Below the pieces are notes generated by a model. That model was not told the origin of the DNA, ran no database searches, and saw only the letters and a program-made list of their open reading frames with translations. From Debaryomyces hansenii CBS767 (Eukaryota > Ascomycota > Pichiomycetes > Serinales > Debaryomycetaceae), in contig NC_006044.2 in NCBI RefSeq assembly GCF_000006445.2, positions 992,001 to 1,056,000 on the forward strand: DNA of 64,000 nt, written 5' to 3'. The stretch's first letter is position 1; the number at the start of each line of letters is the position of its first letter. This document shows positions 58,280-64,000 of this stretch, piece by piece. The translations under genes were made by a program, and so were the position numbers.

Positions 58280-60589
58280 ATGGTATTATGTTGGAAAAAT
58301 CTTCACATTAGGGTGGTGTTGAGTAATAATATTCATTTTAAATCGAATTCTCATACGGCCATACGACACCTACAAAATGAAATATCAACACCAAGAGACC
58401 TACAAAGTACAAGATTTCGGAGTGTATTGATGCGTCGACGTAATAATGATGAATCAAGAAGAAATAGTGTAAATATAAGGTGGTATAGTACCGCAAGAAA
58501 GAATAACTACTTGAAAGAAGATGGTACTTTTGAAGCCATGACACCCTTAGAAATGGACCCAATCGAAGATAGGAGAAATCATAGAACGCAAAGCACAGGT
58601 AATTATCAGAAAAATATGTTGAACGAGAAAAGACAAGCACGTACGCAAAAGAGACAAGCTCGTGAAATGCTGCGAATGAAAGAAGACGAGGAATTGGCGG
58701 ATAACTATCATAGACAGCGGACTACAATAGTGGAAAATTTCTCTAATCCTACTCATATTAGGGGATTGTTTAAATCGAAACCTAAAGCGATTTGGGAAAA
58801 TGTTTCAGATAAAAATAATGAAAAATCAGCGTCCAATTATAAAGACCTAGTGAATATATTGAACAATGGTTCTGGCTTTAGATATTACACGTCGGAAATC
58901 CAGAATACTTTGAATTTAATATCCACCTATTTTGTGAATTCCATACTCGTGGAGATTAATATAAGGAAAATATTTGCAGATAAGAACTTGAACAAATATC
59001 CGGATTCTTTTTTGTATAGAAATTCGTTAATGAATAATATCAAGGACGAAAAGAAGAAGAATGAAATATTAAAAATTCTCGTTCAGTTATATGATAGAAA
59101 GGAAAACGATGATCCCCAAAGCTTTGATCATTTCTTCGAAAATTTAAATCGAAATGTTATTGAAGATTTAATGGGTAAAGAAATACTAGAATCTGACTAT
59201 TTTAATTCAGTCGAGTTTTATAGACATAACTTCAATGTTTTTAAATCATCGCAGTATTTGAATTATGACCATTCTGATACGTTAAGATTTATTCAATCTT
59301 CTCAGCCAGTGAAATTTAAAAGCCCGGAACAAAACAACGAAGAATATTATGCAAATCTTGAACATATTTTTAAGGCGTATGATAGGAATGATCCTTTGGG
59401 TCATTTAAGCTTAATTGCAAGTGTGTCCAAAGTATTAATGACTTGTCAAAAGTATACTCCAACCATCAGTATTTTTAATTACTTGCTTCAGAAACTAGGA
59501 CAAATAGGATTATACAATTATCAATCAATAGTCTATGATAATTTACCATCTTTCAGATACAAACAATCTTTGTTAGCAACCCCGGAACACAATTTACTAA
59601 AGGCTCCAAAATTGGCGTACCAGTTACAGGATATTATAGAAGATGATCCCAATTTTCTTACTAGCTTCATTGACTATCAAGTCGTCAGAGATGAAAGTGA
59701 ATTTTTCAAGGAGTTGTTGTCATTTTATAGACTAGAAGAAATAGCAGCTCATGAAAAGGTGTTAATGAAATCAAACTTGAAGAGCCTTGTTTCAAAGTCA
59801 AGATTTTCTAATTTTAGATCACACATTCCTCAATCTATATCGTTCAACTGTGAAGATGCTCTATTTACTTCAATTAACTCAATTTATTCGACAATCAACG
59901 CATGCATTGATTTGAAACAGTTTGAATTTATTGATTTGCTAGTTAGCAAATTGATCTTGCATTCAGTTAGGATAAATGACAAATTAAAGGTTGCATTGAC
60001 GTTTGGAAAACAAAATGATATTAAAACTACCGAATATTCGCTTCTAATAGCCGAAGAGCTCTCGACATACGACTTATCCTGCAAAATATTCACAAAAGAA
60101 TTATTTATCCTATTATTAAGAGCATGTCGCGAGTCTGACGACGTGGGAAGGTTGATGTGGTTGACTCCTCATTTAGATTTATATTTGTCCACAAACCTAG
60201 AACAAAGCAAAGACCATTTGGAAACCATTAAGCAATACTTCAATGATTTGATTATCCATCAAGCTGCAGACATGCCAGACATCAAAACGTTCATAGGCCA
60301 AGATTCAGAAGCTCTCATCGACTCAAAATTGATATCCTCTATCCATGAGACATTTTCGATATTCGGAATAGATGGTAAAGTTTTGAAATACAATGAAGTA
60401 CTAGATTTCAAGAATACTGTTGCAGATCAGGTATGTTTAACCAGACAAAAAATTGATAATGAGCGAGAAAATATAAAAAAACACGGCGGAAAAGTGAACT
60501 TGAATCACTATCTGGACGACCTCTACTTCTATCTCAACCCAGCAGGTGCATACGGCGAAGACCCTACCAAAAAAACATACAAAAGATAG
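58280..60589 (+). CDS. Probable mitochondrial protein of unknown function, helical-repeat type
   Basis: 769 codons. The N-terminus is basic and rich in Arg, Ser and Asn with almost no acidic residues for about 30 residues, fitting a mitochondrial presequence; a second likely Arg-rich stretch (about 45-75, RSVLMRRRNNDESRRNSVNIR) precedes WYSTARKN, which looks like a processing region. From about 200 on it is predicted all-helical without membrane segments, resembling fungal PPR-like factors for mitochondrial mRNA. I do not recognise the orthologue. The protein diverges from IRC22 with 210 bp between starts. Confidence 0.65.
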   Translation: MVLCWKNLHIRVVLSNNIHFKSNSHTAIRHLQNEISTPRDLQSTRFRSVLMRRRNNDESRRNSVNIRWYSTARKNNYLKEDGTFEAMTPLEMDPIEDRRNHRTQSTGNYQKNMLNEKRQARTQKRQAREMLRMKEDEELADNYHRQRTTIVENFSNPTHIRGLFKSKPKAIWENVSDKNNEKSASNYKDLVNILNNGSGFRYYTSEIQNTLNLISTYFVNSILVEINIRKIFADKNLNKYPDSFLYRNSLMNNIKDEKKKNEILKILVQLYDRKENDDPQSFDHFFENLNRNVIEDLMGKEILESDYFNSVEFYRHNFNVFKSSQYLNYDHSDTLRFIQSSQPVKFKSPEQNNEEYYANLEHIFKAYDRNDPLGHLSLIASVSKVLMTCQKYTPTISIFNYLLQKLGQIGLYNYQSIVYDNLPSFRYKQSLLATPEHNLLKAPKLAYQLQDIIEDDPNFLTSFIDYQVVRDESEFFKELLSFYRLEEIAAHEKVLMKSNLKSLVSKSRFSNFRSHIPQSISFNCEDALFTSINSIYSTINACIDLKQFEFIDLLVSKLILHSVRINDKLKVALTFGKQNDIKTTEYSLLIAEELSTYDLSCKIFTKELFILLLRACRESDDVGRLMWLTPHLDLYLSTNLEQSKDHLETIKQYFNDLIIHQAADMPDIKTFIGQDSEALIDSKLISSIHETFSIFGIDGKVLKYNEVLDFKNTVADQVCLTRQKIDNERENIKKHGGKVNLNHYLDDLYFYLNPAGAYGEDPTKKTYKR

Positions 60590-60826
60590 CATTCATATAT
60601 GTACATAGTGTAAAATAGGCATAATATATAGTCACGTGTCATACTTCATCCTATAATTTTTTTTTTCATATAGAAGATCTAGATGATACCTTTATGGATT
60701 AAGTTGTCGTTAACTAAACAAACAAGTACTTATATAGCCATCTAGGTAACATATCCCTAAGAAAACTTCTTGGAATATACCTCATCCCCACGAGTATCTG
60801 CTACGAATATTTGAACACCAGACAAA

Positions 60827-61216
60827 ATGAAATTTTTAACCACCAACTTTGTCAAATGTGCTATTAAATCCTGTGACTCCTCAGCCGACTCCTTCCCATT
60901 ACAATACGCCGACTGCCAGTTAGCACAAGAAGAACAGGACTACAATCCAGAGTTTATAAGCCACATATTGGAAAGATTGGACTGGGATGCCATCATCAAA
61001 GTTGCAGCTGATTTAGGAAACACATCGTTACCTCCTACGAAGCCAGAAGACTTGGACCCAATCATGGAAGACAATCAAGTGATATTGAAGGACTTACACA
61101 ACTTATTAGTCGAAACTCATATTTTAGAAGGTAAGATGACCTGCCGTAATTGTGGCCATATTTACTACATCAAAAATTCCATTCCAAACTTTCTTTTACC
61201 ACCACATTTATGTTAA
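60827..61216 (+). CDS. TRM112: TRM112, methyltransferase activator
   Basis: 129 codons (S. cerevisiae 135). Small zinc protein that activates several methyltransferases acting on tRNA, rRNA and translation factor eRF1 (Trm9, Trm11, Mtq2, Bud23). The N-terminal MKFLTTNFVKCAIKSC and the C-terminal MTCRNCGHIYYIKNSIPNFL are the family's hallmark; the four Cys form the zinc site. No intron. Confidence 0.95.
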   Translation: MKFLTTNFVKCAIKSCDSSADSFPLQYADCQLAQEEQDYNPEFISHILERLDWDAIIKVAADLGNTSLPPTKPEDLDPIMEDNQVILKDLHNLLVETHILEGKMTCRNCGHIYYIKNSIPNFLLPPHLC

Positions 61217-61626
61217 AATAGCCAACTCTTCATATCATTCTGTACTATATTAATTTATATACTTTAATAAACTATAAGGACCGAACCATGAACTATCTTC
61301 TTATCTGAAGGTGACATTGTTGAAGGTGTTTGGTAGTTCACGTGTATATAGGCCCCTCAGGCTGAAATCGCAAACAAATAAGTGGAGGAATATTTCAATT
61401 GATAAGTGATTCAACAGAATAAGTCCATTCACGTCAAGATATACGGGGTAAATACATCAAAAAGGAGCTTGTTATATCATCGAATCAATCTATTTTGAAG
61501 TTTCTAAAAAAAAAGATAGTTCAAAAAGTAGATTAGAACAACGTCGCTAGAATCATACGTATTGTATTGTCAATCGGTCATAGAATAAATGCATGTACAA
61601 AAAATTGAAGATATTGAAGATCAATA
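61217..61626 (+). promoter_or_regulatory. TRM112 3' flank and FPK1 promoter
   Basis: 410 bp without coding. Holds A-rich runs near 61505-61515 and no recognised element. Confidence 0.45.
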
Positions 61627-64000
61627 ATGGTTAATTTATCTTCTTCGAAATTTCATATTACAGAGCCTGCTGATGAAGATATACAGCTGACACTGGTCAA
61701 CGGGAATCAAAAGGGACACGAAGATTCGTGCAATCGAAGCAGTACACCAAAATTTGGGTCAATATCGAGATTTTTTTTCAATAAGGAGCAATCGGTATCG
61801 TCAGATGTATCCAACGCCGATTCGACGGTTAGCTCGAATACGGACAGCTTAAATCATAATCATGGGTCCAAAAGTGGTGTAACTAACAGCGAAGCAAGAG
61901 AGGATGAGCATGACGATGCGAAACAGCAGCCTGGATTGAGCAAATTGAAAAGTTTCTTGAGGCTTTCCTCGAATTCGCTTCTATTGTCGAATAATGGTCC
62001 GAATGATAATGGGGAACAGAATGGTCCGAAAGGAACGGATGTCATAACGCCAAATGCCGAGTCAGTCACCCCAGTACGCAGCAATGAAGAGAAGACTAAG
62101 TTGAAGCACGAGAGCGATAGAAACGAGGAAGGCCACAATGGAAATAAAGATGGCTCCAATGTATCGACGAAGCAAGAGGCCAGTGCCGGTATGATGAAAA
62201 AGTTCATGCTTGGAAGAAAGAGATCAGTTTCGAGTCCAACCAGTCCTGCGACCGGCAATAGGAAACCGCAACAGAGTAACCTACTGATTAATACAGAGAG
62301 CCCAAAGGATATCCCAGAAATCATTACTGAGAATACTGAAAGCCCTGTTATCTCCTCTAATCTTTATTTTGCCCATCAGGGTTTACCGCCTCATATGAAT
62401 AACCATAATAAGAATAATCATACTCTTGCTGCAAGTGCAGCCAATGAAGATGATATTTCCGTTGCTTTAAGGCATAACGATTCGGTATTCTCGCTTAATG
62501 ATGGCGGTCCTTTAAAGCCTCCCAATGTATATCAATCAAAGTTATCTGCAAGTGATGAATCAGGCTCTGAGCATGAGCCAATACCAGAGCATACTACCGA
62601 ATCGGGACTCAAGACACCAGAGGAAAGCACTTTGCAGAATAAGAACAAGTTGGAGGTTCCTCCACATACGTTACCGCATCCTGGACAAGCTAGTCCTTTC
62701 CAAAAGACTTTAAGAAGAGTTGCATCCGCACCATTAGTTCATAGATTACTCAATGATTCAAACACGAGATTGCCACAAACGAGAGCTTATGTTTCAAATG
62801 ACGATGACTTTGATATCACTGAGCATATTGGTGAATTAAAGAGTGGTAGACCACGGACTTTAAGTAGGGGTAGAATGTACTCAAGTGCTTCTACCAAGAT
62901 CATGGACGCCCAGGTTAATCAAAACAGTTTTAAGAAGATTAGATTATTGGGTAAAGGTGACGTTGGTAAAGTTTATTTGGTTAAAGAGAATTTGTCAAAT
63001 AGATTGTACGCAATGAAAATCTTATCTAAAAAGGAAATGATCGAAAGAAACAAAATCAAGAGAGCATTAGCCGAGCAAGATATCTTAGCTACCAGTAACC
63101 ACCCATTCATTGTTACCCTATATCACTCATTTCAATCAAATGATTACTTGTATTTATGCATGGAATATTGTATGGGTGGTGAATTTTTTAGAGCCTTACA
63201 AACAAGGGAAACCAAAACGATTTCTGAAACTGATGCTAAGTTTTATGCGGCTGAGGTAACAGCTGCATTAGAATATTTACATTTAATGGGATTTATTTAT
63301 AGAGATTTAAAACCTGAAAACATTTTATTGCATCAATCAGGGCATATTATGTTGAGTGATTTCGATTTATCGAAACAATCTGAAAGTACAAAGAATCCAG
63401 AGATTTTTTTCAGTAAAACATCTCACGGCTTAAGTTCCAGCAATAATCACAATGGACCAACGTTAGACACCAAGGCGTGCATTGATGGATTTAGAACTAA
63501 TTCGTTTGTCGGTACTGAAGAGTACATTGCACCTGAAGTTATCCGAGGCAAAGGTCATACAAGTGCAGTTGATTGGTGGACTTTGGGTATTTTCATTTAT
63601 GAAATGTTATTTGGTACTACTCCATTTAAGGGAAGAGACCGAAAGAAGACGTTCGGCAATGTTTTGAAAAAGGAGGTTAAGTTTTTGGAAACTCGCTCAA
63701 TTTCGTCTAGTTGTAAAAGTTTAATCAAAAAATTATTGATAAAAGATGAAGCAAAGAGATTGGGTTCAAAAACAGGTGCATCCGACATTAAGAATCATGC
63801 GTTCTTTAAGAATACGCAATGGGCTCTATTAAGGCACCAAAAGCCTCCAATGATCCCTGTTTTAAGCAAGAATAAGAGAGCAGATAAAGTTGAGAGGTAT
63901 GACAGTGAAGAAGATCAAATCACGGACAGCACTACAGATGTTTCTGAAAATAAGGATATTCTTAATGACCCTTTTGCTAACTTCAGTTCTGTCACATTAC
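61627..64000 (+). CDS. FPK1: FPK1/NRC2-type AGC kinase (flippase kinase), 3' end outside window
   Basis: 791 codons visible, open at the window end. The first about 430 residues are low-complexity, Ser/Asn-rich, with [17 protein letters not shown]. The kinase starts near residue 436: glycine loop [24 protein letters not shown] and [11 protein letters not shown] instead of DFG, and a long insert before [12 protein letters not shown], are typical of the Fpk1/Kin82/NRC-2 branch (AGC VIII type). These kinases phosphorylate phospholipid flippases Dnf1 and Dnf2 in plasma membrane and Golgi. Codons 21 and 23 are CTG, which a CTG-clade yeast would read as Ser. Confidence 0.93.
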   Translation, partial: MVNLSSSKFHITEPADEDIQLTLVNGNQKGHEDSCNRSSTPKFGSISRFFFNKEQSVSSDVSNADSTVSSNTDSLNHNHGSKSGVTNSEAREDEHDDAKQQPGLSKLKSFLRLSSNSLLLSNNGPNDNGEQNGPKGTDVITPNAESVTPVRSNEEKTKLKHESDRNEEGHNGNKDGSNVSTKQEASAGMMKKFMLGRKRSVSSPTSPATGNRKPQQSNLLINTESPKDIPEIITENTESPVISSNLYFAHQGLPPHMNNHNKNNHTLAASAANEDDISVALRHNDSVFSLNDGGPLKPPNVYQSKLSASDESGSEHEPIPEHTTESGLKTPEESTLQNKNKLEVPPHTLPHPGQASPFQKTLRRVASAPLVHRLLNDSNTRLPQTRAYVSNDDDFDITEHIGELKSGRPRTLSRGRMYSSASTKIMDAQVNQNSFKKIRLLGKGDVGKVYLVKENLSNRLYAMKILSKKEMIERNKIKRALAEQDILATSNHPFIVTLYHSFQSNDYLYLCMEYCMGGEFFRALQTRETKTISETDAKFYAAEVTAALEYLHLMGFIYRDLKPENILLHQSGHIMLSDFDLSKQSESTKNPEIFFSKTSHGLSSSNNHNGPTLDTKACIDGFRTNSFVGTEEYIAPEVIRGKGHTSAVDWWTLGIFIYEMLFGTTPFKGRDRKKTFGNVLKKEVKFLETRSISSSCKSLIKKLLIKDEAKRLGSKTGASDIKNHAFFKNTQWALLRHQKPPMIPVLSKNKRADKVERYDSEEDQITDSTTDVSENKDILNDPFANFSSVTL

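Overview
This is nuclear DNA of a budding yeast. Genes are compact and almost intronless, AT-rich, and give full-length matches to familiar yeast families (MAF1, RAD57, IPP1, SPO11, PHM7, INP51, IRC22, TRM112, FPK1). The content (Ty5-type retrotransposons, an L-A-like capsid gene in the chromosome, polyol genes) fits a CTG-clade yeast, most likely Debaryomyces. That is an inference from gene content; no tRNA or other marker in the window proves it.

Positions 1-15003 are a cluster of Ty5-like (Ty1/copia) LTR retrotransposons. One element (4350-9716, minus) is complete with a single 1496-codon Gag-Pol frame. Element A (1-3394) is cut by the window edge and by a 100-N gap. Three others are truncated (E 3462-4349 plus strand; C 9717-10655; D 11113-14430). 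The elements share single LTRs head to tail, and a plus-strand LTR with a 108-bp insertion closes the array. Ty5-like clusters of this sort have been proposed to mark Debaryomyces centromeres.

Positions 15416-28972 hold the lysine methyltransferase RKM1, then a metabolic group: dihydroxyacetone/erythrulose-type kinase (DAK family), an RpiB-type sugar-phosphate isomerase, a zinc polyol dehydrogenase, an MFS sugar/polyol transporter and an ARA1-like aldo-keto reductase. The first four match the gene types of the erythritol catabolic cluster known from Yarrowia lipolytica. MAF1 follows, with a two-codon first exon and a 95-nt intron.

Positions 29278-37069 carry RAD57, two tandem AIF-like flavoproteins, inorganic pyrophosphatase IPP1, SPO11 and an RCR-type membrane protein.

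At 37630-39636 (minus) there is an intact 668-codon gene homologous along its whole length to the capsid protein (Gag) of L-A-type totiviruses, which are double-stranded RNA viruses of yeast. It is an endogenous viral gene without a polymerase partner. It is followed by a 2.8-kb stretch with no intact gene (39637-42474).

Positions 42475-64000 carry two tandem PHM7-type channel proteins with a 210-nt identical gene-conversion tract, a small mitochondrial-type protein, a GIT-type glycerophosphodiester transporter, a LEU4-type isopropylmalate synthase without a presequence, a small coiled-coil protein, INP51 with a dead Sac domain, IRC22, a mitochondrial-type protein of unknown role, TRM112 and the 5' part of the flippase kinase FPK1, which runs off the window.

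No tRNA, rRNA or CRISPR was recognised.
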